Positions 32,605 to 40,964 of a stretch of DNA of 48,692 nt are shown here, in pieces. This stretch comes from Paenibacillus eucommiae. Lineage in GTDB: Bacteria; Bacillota; Bacilli; Paenibacillales; NBRC-103111. The notes below the pieces were generated by a model. That model was not told the origin of the DNA, did no database searches, and saw only the letters and a program-made list of their open reading frames with translations. A program made the translations under genes and the position numbers. Every line of letters begins with the position of its first letter. Position 1 is the stretch's first letter. The stretch is from the NCBI RefSeq assembly GCF_017874215.1, contig NZ_JAGGLB010000054.1:1-48692 (forward strand). The letters are read 5' to 3'.

Positions 32605-32698
32605 CAACATCTTTTGAACAATAAATAAGTGCTAATATTACCAACGAAAGTTAAAATAGTACTATAGGATTGGGCGAAAATATTAGGTATACTAGGTC

Positions 32699-32712
32699 CG
32701 AAAGCGATTACA
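32699..32712. promoter_or_regulatory. cre-like box upstream of the importer operon
   Basis: CGAAAGCGATTACA matches TGWAANCGNTNWCA at all defined positions but the first. It is 24 nt before the ATG of the binding protein and just after a possible -10 TATACT (32688-32693), again a roadblock position. The -35 is weak. Confidence 0.6.
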
Positions 32713-32736
32713 AAATAATTCCAAGGGGATGACTGA

Positions 32737-34398
32737 ATGAAGAAAGTAAGGTTTGGAATAAGGTTTGGCTTGTTATGCTCGCTTGCCCTGATACTATTGA
32801 TTACTTCGTGTACCTCTGGTAAATCCGGGAATGATAGTTCCCCCACTCCAATGAGCACTGCAGAGGTGAAGCAAACAGGAACAACAGAATCAAAGAAAGA
32901 AAAGCTAAGCTTGAAATGGTTTGTCAATGGTTCCAATAATTCCAACTTGCCCGCGAAAGACAAGGACTTTGTAAAAAAGAAAATCGAAGAAAAGTTCAAC
33001 GTCAATCTGGAAATTGAACATATGGAGATTGGTGCTGACTTCACAACCAAACTGAATTTGAAAATGGCCGGACGGGATATGCCCGATATGTTTATGGCAG
33101 ACGGCGCAGCCTCGAACACCTACATTAAAGATGGCTTGGCTTTAGACCTGAAGGGAATCGTTACACCGGAAAAAATGCCGAATTACTTTAAGTATTGGGT
33201 TTCCGAGGGCGAACTGCAGCGCTATGCTGTACAAGGCAAGTTTATGCGCGCTCCTGTGCCGTTCGCTAAACAGCAGTACAACTCCTACTATATTCGTAAA
33301 GACTGGCTCGACAATTTAAATGCCAAAGGGATTCAAGTGAAAATTCCCGAAACCTATGACGAAATGGTTGAAGTCATGAAAGCATTTACCTTTAATGATC
33401 CAGACAATAACGGTACAAATGATACCACTGGGCTCACTCTCTTTGGTAATGGTACAATGCTCTACCTCTCCTGGCCTGAATATTTAAAGCATGGACTTTA
33501 TGGGCTTGGACTAAAGAATGATCAATTAGTCGATGCATATTCCGATTTGAAAGTACAGCAAGTCATCGAAGATGTCCGCAAAGTGATTGATCTTAAAATT
33601 GTCGATGAAGATTGGTTTCTGCAAAAATCAGGCGAAGAATTAAATAAAGCGGCTCAAGGAAAAGCGGGAATTTTCTTTTCTGCAGCCAAAACCGCCGCAT
33701 TGGATAACGAACCGAGCAGTGTTCAATTCAAAACGAAAGAAATCTATAAAGCTGCCGGAAAACAACTAGAAGCAGACAAAATAGATTGGCAGCCCTTCCA
33801 TCCTTTCGGTAAAACCGGCGTAGCTACAGAAGCTTTGCCTGGAGCACCATTTATGTTCGGCAAGGATACACCCTTGGAAAAAGTCGAAAGATCCATTGAA
33901 ATCCTCGACTGGTTGGCAAGTGAAGAAGGATTTCTGCTCGTTCGCTATGGAGAAGAAGGCACTCATTATACAAGAAGCGGGACAACCATCACAATAAATG
34001 CCGATGCCTACAAGACTGATATCATCGATCAGGGAGACTTCTTAAACGTGTATCAATTTTTCTCCATGGCAGATGAGCCGCAAGTATTTGGCTTAGATGT
34101 CATTCGCCCTAACGAAACGGATCGTGATCGAACCATTCTTGAGCATATTAAAACATATAAATACTTTCCCTCTATTGGAACGAACGTGGCGCCGCCAGAT
34201 GGTTACAATCTCGCTGATTTTCGCAACCAGCTGTATGCGACTCAAGTGAAAGTACTATTTGAAGAGAAGGATGCCTCTAACTGGCCGAAGTATCGGGAAG
34301 AATTGATGGAGAAGTACGGCGGACGTGCGGTATTTGAAGCCTACGCCGAGCAAATGTCCAAAGCCCATGGCCGTACCATTACGTTCAGAGATAAGTAA
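32737..34398 (+). CDS. ABC transporter substrate-binding lipoprotein (LipO-like, oligosaccharide)
   Basis: 553-residue family-1 extracellular binding protein. Lipoprotein signal RFGIRFGLLCSLALILLITSC with the Cys near residue 28, then a Ser/Thr/Pro linker. The mature part shows KEKLSLKWFVNGSNNSN, GRDMPDMFMADGAASNTYIKDGLALDL, YNSYYIRKDWLDNL, and a calcium-loop-like NDPDNNGTNDTTGLTLFG (DxDxNGxxD type), features of the large binding proteins paired with LplB/YtcP permeases in Paenibacillus. AAGGGGATGA precedes the ATG. It is the first gene of the plus-strand importer operon, probably taking up oligosaccharides released by the lyase. The sugar is inferred from context only. Confidence 0.88.
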   Translation: MKKVRFGIRFGLLCSLALILLITSCTSGKSGNDSSPTPMSTAEVKQTGTTESKKEKLSLKWFVNGSNNSNLPAKDKDFVKKKIEEKFNVNLEIEHMEIGADFTTKLNLKMAGRDMPDMFMADGAASNTYIKDGLALDLKGIVTPEKMPNYFKYWVSEGELQRYAVQGKFMRAPVPFAKQQYNSYYIRKDWLDNLNAKGIQVKIPETYDEMVEVMKAFTFNDPDNNGTNDTTGLTLFGNGTMLYLSWPEYLKHGLYGLGLKNDQLVDAYSDLKVQQVIEDVRKVIDLKIVDEDWFLQKSGEELNKAAQGKAGIFFSAAKTAALDNEPSSVQFKTKEIYKAAGKQLEADKIDWQPFHPFGKTGVATEALPGAPFMFGKDTPLEKVERSIEILDWLASEEGFLLVRYGEEGTHYTRSGTTITINADAYKTDIIDQGDFLNVYQFFSMADEPQVFGLDVIRPNETDRDRTILEHIKTYKYFPSIGTNVAPPDGYNLADFRNQLYATQVKVLFEEKDASNWPKYREELMEKYGGRAVFEAYAEQMSKAHGRTITFRDK

Positions 34399-34439
34399 AG
34401 ATAAGTAATAAATCGCTGCTTTAAGACATTGCTGCCATA

Positions 34440-34480
34440 ACGATCAGGGAAAGCATGAACACCTTCTTTCCCCTGATCGT
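34440..34480 (+). promoter_or_regulatory. Stem-loop between binding-protein and permease genes
   Basis: ACGATCAGGG (34440-34449) and CCCTGATCGT (34471-34480) form a perfect 10-bp stem with extra pairing inside (AAAG/CTTT). No T-run follows, so it more likely protects the 3' end of the binding-protein message and lowers permease expression than ends transcription fully. Confidence 0.6.
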
Positions 34481-34509
34481 CATACATCTATGAAAAGGAG
34501 ACCTATCGG

Positions 34510-35460
34510 ATGGAAATGGAAATTGCCTTACCACAGCAGCCGAAAAAGACGAGTCGCCGATTGAATTGGAAATCCATGTATCGAGCCCGCTGGTTTTACA
34601 TTATGATGGTCCCCGGCTTGGCTTACTATTTAATTTTCTCCTATTTGCCAATGGGTGGACTGGTCATTGCATTTAAAGAATATAGCTTGTTAAAAGGAGT
34701 TTGGGACAGCCCCTGGGTTGGCTTCGATAACTTCAGAACTATATTCTCTTCCCCTGACTTTTTTAATATATTAAAGAACACTTTGTTAATCAGCTTTTAC
34801 CGTATTATTTTCGGCATGTTTCCCGATGTATTGCTGGCACTTATGTTGAACGAAATCCGGGTAGGCTGGTTTAAGCGCTTCGTCCAAACGATTACATACG
34901 GTCCGCATTTTTTATCATGGGTCATCGTGTTTGGGATCGTCTACGCCTTTTTGACACCAGGTTCCGGGTTACTATCCCAATTGTACAAAAGTATGGGCTG
35001 GGGATCTGTCAGCTTAATGACGGATCAAAACTTTTTCCGCCCCCTGCTCATCATTAGCGATTTATGGAAAAGCACCGGTTTCGGCGCTATCATTTATTTG
35101 GCTGCATTAGGTTCCATTAACAGTGAGCTCTATGAAGCCGCAGTCGTAGATGGAGCCAGCCGATGGCGACAAATATGGCATATCACCTTACCAGGCATCC
35201 GGGATGTATTTTTGCTTTTGCTTATTTTGCGGATTGGTCATATTCTGGACGCCGGGTTCGAGCAAGTGTTTATCTTTTTGAACGCCCGTGTCAATGAAGT
35301 TGGAGATATTATTGATACATGGGTGTATCGAAGAGGACTCGAGCAGCTCGAATTCAGTATCTCAGCAGCGACTGGCTTTTTTAAATCGATCGTCGGATTC
35401 ATCCTGGTACTGGGAGCCAACCATATTTCCAAAAGATTTGGCGGGTCCGGTATTTGGTAA
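34510..35460 (+). CDS. Sugar ABC transporter permease, LplB type
   Basis: 316-residue membrane protein with six predicted helices. The N-terminal cytoplasmic tail is followed by a first helix WFYIMMVPGLAYYLIFSYLPMGGLVIAF. The EAA loop that contacts the ATPase reads ELYEAAVVDGASRWRQIWHITLPGI. ERR-type features such as RFVQTITYGPHFLSWVI and SGLLSQLYKSMGWGS are typical of the LplB/UgpA group. The ATG has AAAAGGAGACC upstream. No ATPase gene is linked; such importers usually share one (MsmX-like) encoded elsewhere. Confidence 0.92.
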   Translation: MEMEIALPQQPKKTSRRLNWKSMYRARWFYIMMVPGLAYYLIFSYLPMGGLVIAFKEYSLLKGVWDSPWVGFDNFRTIFSSPDFFNILKNTLLISFYRIIFGMFPDVLLALMLNEIRVGWFKRFVQTITYGPHFLSWVIVFGIVYAFLTPGSGLLSQLYKSMGWGSVSLMTDQNFFRPLLIISDLWKSTGFGAIIYLAALGSINSELYEAAVVDGASRWRQIWHITLPGIRDVFLLLLILRIGHILDAGFEQVFIFLNARVNEVGDIIDTWVYRRGLEQLEFSISAATGFFKSIVGFILVLGANHISKRFGGSGIW

Positions 35461-35494
35461 GAATAAGCTTGCAACAAGTCAGGAGGCTGGATAG

Positions 35495-36385
35495 ATGTCA
35501 TTTGTCATACAAAAAACAATAGCAGACCGCGTGGTGGATGCTTTATTATATATAATTCTAGGTCTATTTGCGCTCGCCTGTTTATTTCCGATTTATTACG
35601 TCTTTATTATGTCGATTACCCCCTTCTCAGAAGTATTAAGTCGTGGCGGGTTTGTTATTTTACCAAAATCGATCACATTTGACGCCTATAAAGAAATCTT
35701 CTCCAGTGCCCGAATTCCGCAGGCGTTAAAAGTAACTGTATTCGTTACGGTCGTTGGAACAGCGTTAAATTTAATAACAACCATTTTACTAGCCTATCCG
35801 CTTTCCAAAAAATTCGTTCCCGGACGCAATCACATTTTGCTTGCAATTGTTTTTACCATGCTCTTTAACGGAGGCTTAATCCCTACTTATCTTGTTGTTA
35901 GAGGTGTGGGGTTGACCAATACGGTCTGGGCGCTCATCATCCCCGGTCTCGTTTCGGCCTTTAATATGCTAATTGTAAAAACTTATTTTCAAAACCTGCC
36001 TGACGAAATCGAGGATGCTGCCCGAGTGGATGGCTGTGGAGACTTCCAGACGATGTTCCGTATCGTGCTTCCACTCTCCATGCCGATCATTGCTACCATT
36101 GGACTCTTTTATGCGGTCGGCCATTGGAATGCTTTCTTCGGGGCGATTATGTATATTAGTGATAAATCACTGTACCCCATTCAACTGGTCCTGCGAAATA
36201 TGATTCAGAATCCCAATGTGAGTCAAGAACTGCAATTGATGAACTCGCAAGTCATGCAACAGCTGCCACCGGAAACCATCAAGATGGCAACCGTTGTGGT
36301 GGCGATTCTGCCCATTTTGGCTGTCTACCCATTTTTACAACGGTATTTTGTTAAAGGTATGATCATGGGGGCTATAAAAGGGTAA
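35495..36385 (+). CDS. Sugar ABC transporter permease, YtcP type
   Basis: 296 residues with six predicted helices, the second membrane subunit of the importer. The first helix IILGLFALACLFPIYYVFIMSITPF is followed by GGFVILPKSITFDAYKEIF, typical of YtcP/YesQ proteins. The EAA loop is DEIEDAARVDGCGDFQTMFRIVLPLS. The C-terminus ends FVKGMIMGAIKG, the conserved YtcP end. AGGAGG precedes the ATG. It starts 34 nt after the first permease gene and is followed by YesM after about 80 nt, so all five plus-strand genes may form one transcript. Confidence 0.93.
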   Translation: MSFVIQKTIADRVVDALLYIILGLFALACLFPIYYVFIMSITPFSEVLSRGGFVILPKSITFDAYKEIFSSARIPQALKVTVFVTVVGTALNLITTILLAYPLSKKFVPGRNHILLAIVFTMLFNGGLIPTYLVVRGVGLTNTVWALIIPGLVSAFNMLIVKTYFQNLPDEIEDAARVDGCGDFQTMFRIVLPLSMPIIATIGLFYAVGHWNAFFGAIMYISDKSLYPIQLVLRNMIQNPNVSQELQLMNSQVMQQLPPETIKMATVVVAILPILAVYPFLQRYFVKGMIMGAIKG

Positions 36386-36464
36386 AACATGAAAAAGGAT
36401 TTCAAGACCTTCTAATCGAATGTGTAACTTAAACAATTTCTGGTTTGGAGGTCTAGAGGTCTAT

Positions 36465-38306
36465 ATGAAACCTTTCTTTAATTGGTGTATAAACAAATGG
36501 ATCGAGTCCATCCAGCTGCGCTTAACGATTTATTTCCTGCTAATTCTGGCTCCTCTTGTTTCCATTAGCTTGTATGCTAATTATGAATCCAAATCTATCC
36601 TGGAACGGCATGTGAATGAACGGATTCAAAATGCAATGTCAGGAACTATGGAATATGTTGACCTTACAGTTCTCAATGTAGAGGAATTATCCATGATTGT
36701 CGCCACGGACGATAATATCAACCAGCAATTATCTTTGCTGGATACGAAGACATTTCCCGAGGCTAACTTCTACTTCAGCAAGGTATTGGCCAGCATTTCG
36801 AATGTGAACACTATTAATCCATTACTTGCTCAAATATCGATTCTTCATGCATCTTCCGGCGTGCTGCTTTCCACCCGATTCGGAGGCAAACAAATCGACA
36901 ATTTCGAGGAGCAGCCCTGGTATCTGGAAACAAAAAATAAGAAGAAGGGAACGAGCATCTGGTTGATACCGCAAAACGATCAGCCGGATTTCGATGTTGC
37001 GGTTGGTCCCATCTTTAGTAAGGATAGCATTACGCTGCTCCGTCAAATGGACTATTTCACACCAAATCCCCAAAACCTGATTATGTTTACCATCAACAAG
37101 CAAAAGCTGCTGCAAATGATTGGAAACTTAACAAGATCCGATAAAGAACATATTTATTTATATACAGAGGAAGGACAGCTGGTCGTTTCCAACTCTGAGC
37201 ATCCAATGCCAGTTCCGCTGGAAGCCTACGATGAGGCGAAGGATCATGTCGTGCAAACTGAACTGGATCAGAATCATGAGTTTATCCTGACGCGGGTTAC
37301 CTCCCATGAAACCGGGTGGTCGCTTGTACTTGTTCAACCCGTTCAAGAAATTTATCATTTGTCCAATAATTTACGACAATTTACTTATTATATTATTGTT
37401 ATCAGTATTGTATTGGCTACTATTATTTCTTGGGTTGTGTATCGGGGGATCGCCGCTCCCTTATCCTCATTAGCTTATGGGATGAAGCATGTAAGACAAG
37501 GCAATTTAAATACTCGTTTGCCTATTGATCGCAAAGATGATTTTGGCAACTTGACCCGTTCCTTTAATGATATGGTCCAGGAGCAGCAGCATTTGATCCA
37601 AAATAACTACGAGCAGCAGCTGCTGATGGCAAAAACAGAATTGCAATTGCTGCAATCACAAATTAATCCGCATTTTTTATATAACACCTTGGACTCTATC
37701 TATTGGAAAGCTGAAAACTATGATGCCAAAGAAATTAGTGAGATGGTGCTGAATCTCTCCAAGTTTTTCCGGACAAGTCTCAGTAAGGGAAAGGAAGTAT
37801 TTACTGTCCAGGAAACCATGGAGCATTTGGGTTATTATTTGCGAGTACAGCAGCTGCGGTATGGAGATCATTTCAATGTTAAGTTTCAAGTGGCGGAAGA
37901 CTGCCGGCAAATTCCACTTCTTAAGCTTCTGCTGCAGCCCATAGTAGAAAATGCAATCCTGCACGGACTAGAGAAAAATGTGGATGGAGGTGAATTAATA
38001 ATCACTTCCGGGTGCGAGGACGGGATTCTAAAGCTGGTCGTCCAAGATGACGGCAAAGGAATGAAGGCAGACAGGCTTCAGTTTATTCTCCAACAATTAG
38101 ATAAAGTAACTTATGCTGATTATAAAGGTGGCTCCAGACAAGACCAAGACCGCAATGAACTCTTCGGATTAAAAAATGTAAAGGCACGATTAAAGCTTTT
38201 TTACAAAAATCAGGCCGATCTAACTATTGAAAGTACCCTGGATGTTGGAACAATAGTCACGATTTCGATTCCGCTTCATAGTTATCACGAACTTGCACTC
38301 GATTAG
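36465..38306 (+). CDS. YesM-family sensor histidine kinase
   Basis: 613 residues from the ATG at 36465, which has AGAGG 5 nt upstream. Two membrane helices (about 22-42 and 298-322) enclose a large extracellular sensor region of the double-Cache type, followed by a HAMP domain (about 322-375). The His_kinase box SQINPHFLYNTLDSIYWKAEN carries the predicted phosphoryl acceptor His403. The ATPase domain has LLLQPIVENAILHGLEK and DDGKGM with NELFGLKNVKARL. This class senses sugars or binding proteins outside the cell and controls neighbouring transporter genes. It pairs with the AraC-type regulator 15 nt downstream. Confidence 0.92.
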   Translation: MKPFFNWCINKWIESIQLRLTIYFLLILAPLVSISLYANYESKSILERHVNERIQNAMSGTMEYVDLTVLNVEELSMIVATDDNINQQLSLLDTKTFPEANFYFSKVLASISNVNTINPLLAQISILHASSGVLLSTRFGGKQIDNFEEQPWYLETKNKKKGTSIWLIPQNDQPDFDVAVGPIFSKDSITLLRQMDYFTPNPQNLIMFTINKQKLLQMIGNLTRSDKEHIYLYTEEGQLVVSNSEHPMPVPLEAYDEAKDHVVQTELDQNHEFILTRVTSHETGWSLVLVQPVQEIYHLSNNLRQFTYYIIVISIVLATIISWVVYRGIAAPLSSLAYGMKHVRQGNLNTRLPIDRKDDFGNLTRSFNDMVQEQQHLIQNNYEQQLLMAKTELQLLQSQINPHFLYNTLDSIYWKAENYDAKEISEMVLNLSKFFRTSLSKGKEVFTVQETMEHLGYYLRVQQLRYGDHFNVKFQVAEDCRQIPLLKLLLQPIVENAILHGLEKNVDGGELIITSGCEDGILKLVVQDDGKGMKADRLQFILQQLDKVTYADYKGGSRQDQDRNELFGLKNVKARLKLFYKNQADLTIESTLDVGTIVTISIPLHSYHELALD

Positions 38307-38321
38307 AAAGAAGGGTGAGCG

Positions 38322-39920
38322 ATGGATTTAATGATCGTGGAAGACGAGGTCCAATTACTCGATAATATGGCGCACAATATACCTTGGGAGGAGCATGACA
38401 TTGAAGTCGTAGCTACGGCTGGAAATGGATTAGAGGCCATTGAGCTCTTTCAGCTGACCAAACCAGACATTGTCCTTCTGGACATTCAAATGCCCGAGGT
38501 GGATGGCATCACTGTTGCTGCTCATCTTGCCACCCACTTTCCTGCGGTCAAAATTATCATTCTTAGCGGCCATGACGACTTTTATTACGCCCAGAAAGCC
38601 ATTGAATTCAATGTCGTCAAATATTTATTGAAGCCTGCTGGCTTCACAGAAATTGTTTCTGCCGTAATGGAAGCCCAGAAGCAGATCAAGAACGAGCGCG
38701 ATGTCCTATATAAGCAGGAACTCTTGCAGAAAACATGGGAAGAGCACTTACCTCAGCTCCAAGCTTCGTTCTATCTGCATTGGGTGTTGGGCCAGTACGT
38801 CGGCTGGGAAATAGAGAGACAAAGTTCTGATCTCAAAATTGATCTGTCGGCTATTACTTTGTTTGCGGTTATTGTTATTGATATGGATCCGCTTGATGAG
38901 CACGAAACCCGATTTACAGATAGTGACACCTCTTTGCTAAGGTTTTCCCTTAATCAAATGGCGAAGGAATTTTTTAACGATGTTTCTTGCTGCATTTTAA
39001 AAGATTATGATGATTCCACCCTGTTGCTTTTTATGGAAAAAACGAATAAGAAAGAAAGCGAATTTATTACGGAAATTCATCTGTTATCCTCCAGATTTTT
39101 GACTATTGTTAAAGAATATTTAAAAGTGACAGCCAGTGCAGGAATTGGAAAGGCGCTAGTTCATAAGGACGAGGTGTCCGAATCCTACAAGCAAGCCCGT
39201 AGGGCTTTACAGGAAAGAGTTATACATGGTCATAACCTGGCTATTCCTTATCGTGGAAAAAAAGACGAATTTGCCGAAATCCCCTTCAACCCACCGCTTG
39301 AAAAAATGCTTTCCAATGCTCTGGAGATCGGGAATCAGGAAAAAGCAATCGAAATCGTAAATGAACTAATTCTTCTTGGGGTAGATCAGGCGAAGTCCGT
39401 TGAAGAGGTGCAGGAAAATGTGCTTTATTTCAGCAGTCTGTTCGTCCGTACCATTCATTCCCAAGGGTGGGCGTTGAAAGAGGTAGTTGGAAGCAACTAC
39501 GATTATTTCCAAAACTTATATTCCTTGCAGACCAAGGAAAAGATCGTCCAATGGTTGCACAGCACGGTGCGCAGTATCACACAAAATGCCAAGGAGCGCA
39601 ACCGTTCAAATAGTCATCAACTAGTGGAAGAAATGCTTCATATGATTGAGGAAACCTCAGACCAGGCTATCAGCCTGCATCTTTTAGCACAAAAACTTTA
39701 TGTAAACCCCACCTATTTGTCAAGATTGTTTAAACAAGCAACAGGACAATCTTTCACCACCTATGTGTTGGACAGGAATATGAAACTCGCGATGGAAAGA
39801 CTTAATGCCGGGACGAAAGTGATTCATACAGCCAGGTCGCTTGGTTATAAGGATGTCAGCTATTTCACGAAGGTTTTCCGCAAATACTGGGGCGTGACCC
39901 CGGGAGAAGTACGAGGTTAA
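38322..39920 (+). CDS. YesN-family response regulator with AraC DNA-binding domain
   Basis: 532 residues. The N-terminal receiver has D8-E9, phosphorylation site Asp54 in IVLLDIQMPEVDG and the KPAG switch lysine. A long middle region (about 125-420) includes a helical segment and a GGDEF-like remnant (TASAGIGKALVHKDEVSESYKQARRAL). The C-terminal AraC domain (about 430-532) contains two helix-turn-helices: SLHLLAQKLYVNPTYLSRLFKQATGQSF and VIHTARSLGYKDVSYFTKVFRKYWGVTPGEVR. It probably activates the importer and lyase genes. GAAGGGTGAGC precedes the ATG. Composite repeat E follows the stop within 11 nt. Confidence 0.93.
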   Translation: MDLMIVEDEVQLLDNMAHNIPWEEHDIEVVATAGNGLEAIELFQLTKPDIVLLDIQMPEVDGITVAAHLATHFPAVKIIILSGHDDFYYAQKAIEFNVVKYLLKPAGFTEIVSAVMEAQKQIKNERDVLYKQELLQKTWEEHLPQLQASFYLHWVLGQYVGWEIERQSSDLKIDLSAITLFAVIVIDMDPLDEHETRFTDSDTSLLRFSLNQMAKEFFNDVSCCILKDYDDSTLLLFMEKTNKKESEFITEIHLLSSRFLTIVKEYLKVTASAGIGKALVHKDEVSESYKQARRALQERVIHGHNLAIPYRGKKDEFAEIPFNPPLEKMLSNALEIGNQEKAIEIVNELILLGVDQAKSVEEVQENVLYFSSLFVRTIHSQGWALKEVVGSNYDYFQNLYSLQTKEKIVQWLHSTVRSITQNAKERNRSNSHQLVEEMLHMIEETSDQAISLHLLAQKLYVNPTYLSRLFKQATGQSFTTYVLDRNMKLAMERLNAGTKVIHTARSLGYKDVSYFTKVFRKYWGVTPGEVRG

Positions 39921-39930
39921 CTTATGAAAG

Positions 39931-40110
39931 ATGCCTTGCGGCGTCCTTAGAGGTGTTGTGTTCATGGCTTTGGTGTGTTGCGGAGGGAATGGCTGTGAAG
40001 GCTGGAACCAATCTTTAAATGCGGACGCTGCCGCTCTTCCGCCCACAGCCATTCCCTCCCTCAGCTACAATCGCACGAATCACACGAACATCAAGCTCAA
40101 ACGGACAGCC
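39931..40110. repeat. Composite intergenic repeat, copy E (internally deleted)
   Basis: The short hairpin ATGCCTTGCGGCGTCCTTA (39931-39949) is intact. The outer arms of the long hairpin persist: GGAGGGAATGGCTGTG (39982-39997) and CACAGCCATTCCCTCC (40044-40059), a perfect 16-bp stem. About 65 nt of the middle, including the left inner arm, are missing. The right inner arm survives as AATCTTTAAATGCGG. The tail with TCAGCTACAATCGCACGAAT is present. Confidence 0.8.
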
Positions 40111-40149
40111 AGCAGCATCTGGTTCATGACCGAAAGGACAGTTAGGGCA

Positions 40150-40180
40150 GTGAAATCTCGGACTTCTTTACAGATTTCAC
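40150..40180. repeat. Inverted repeat after the aldolase gene
   Basis: GTGAAATCT (40150-40158) and AGATTTCAC (40172-40180) form a 9-bp stem with a 13-nt loop, 25 nt beyond the aldolase stop. No T-run follows on either strand, so it is a weak terminator candidate at best. Confidence 0.4.
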
Positions 40181-40205
40181 GTCCTGGGATTGCAGAAATA
40201 AATAA

Positions 40206-40964
40206 TCAATCCATTTGTTCGACAGTATCACATAAAGCATGATACCCTTTCACATAGAAGTCTATATCACTACCAGACCATATGATATTCATTCCACGTT
40301 CACGCCAATACTTCATATCTGCCGATGACCCCATATACATACCGCATGAAACTTGATACTTGCCGCAGATTTCTATTACATCATTCACAGCTTGAATGAA
40401 CCTCGGATGTTGAAGTTGTCCTGGGATTTCCATACTTACAGACAAATCATAAGGTCCTACAATAACCCCTGCCACTTCCTTCATATCCAGCATAGCTCCA
40501 AGATTAGCAATAGCGGTTGGGTTTTCCATTTGAATAATAATCATTTTTTCCATGTTATAGTTGGCTAATTTGTTCAATAGATCATCACCTGAGAAATCAT
40601 AGCCCCCCACTCCCTTCCTTCCCCTCGGAGGAAGTCTCATCATATCCACAGCACGTTCCAGCTCTGCCACAGTCTCGATGCGAGGAATGATAATCCCATT
40701 TGCTCCAAGATCCAGAACCTTGGATACTTGATTATAAGCAAGCTCCGTTATACGGACAAAAGCGGTTAATGCTACTGTATTACTTGTCCGCAATAACCCT
40801 TCCATATCCCGCCAATCAAAGAAATTATGCTCCAATTCTATAATGACAAAATCAATGTTGCGTTTCTTAAGCAGCGGAACAACTCCTGTCCAGCTAAAAT
40901 GCGAAATTGTAGTGCCGAACACTTTGGATCTCTGCTTTAATTTCTCATAAGTACCGTTTAACAT
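40206..40964 (-). CDS. HpcH/HpaI-family aldolase
   Basis: Class II, metal-dependent aldolase of 252 residues from the ATG at 40964. The fold begins KVFGTTISHFSWTGVVPLLKKRNIDFVIIELEHNFFD, and the metal ligands are expected in IIIQMENPTAIANL (Glu) and VIVGPYDLS (Asp). GANGIIIPRIETVAELERAVDMMRLPPRGRKGVGG is a family signature. Relatives cleave 2-keto-3-deoxy acids or 4-hydroxy-2-oxo acids to pyruvate and an aldehyde. The ATG sits inside the end of the dehydrogenase gene (ATGTTAA), so translation is coupled. Together they could process keto-acids from uronate breakdown, which would fit the lyase locus. Confidence 0.87.
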   Translation of the reverse strand: MLNGTYEKLKQRSKVFGTTISHFSWTGVVPLLKKRNIDFVIIELEHNFFDWRDMEGLLRTSNTVALTAFVRITELAYNQVSKVLDLGANGIIIPRIETVAELERAVDMMRLPPRGRKGVGGYDFSGDDLLNKLANYNMEKMIIIQMENPTAIANLGAMLDMKEVAGVIVGPYDLSVSMEIPGQLQHPRFIQAVNDVIEICGKYQVSCGMYMGSSADMKYWRERGMNIIWSGSDIDFYVKGYHALCDTVEQMD

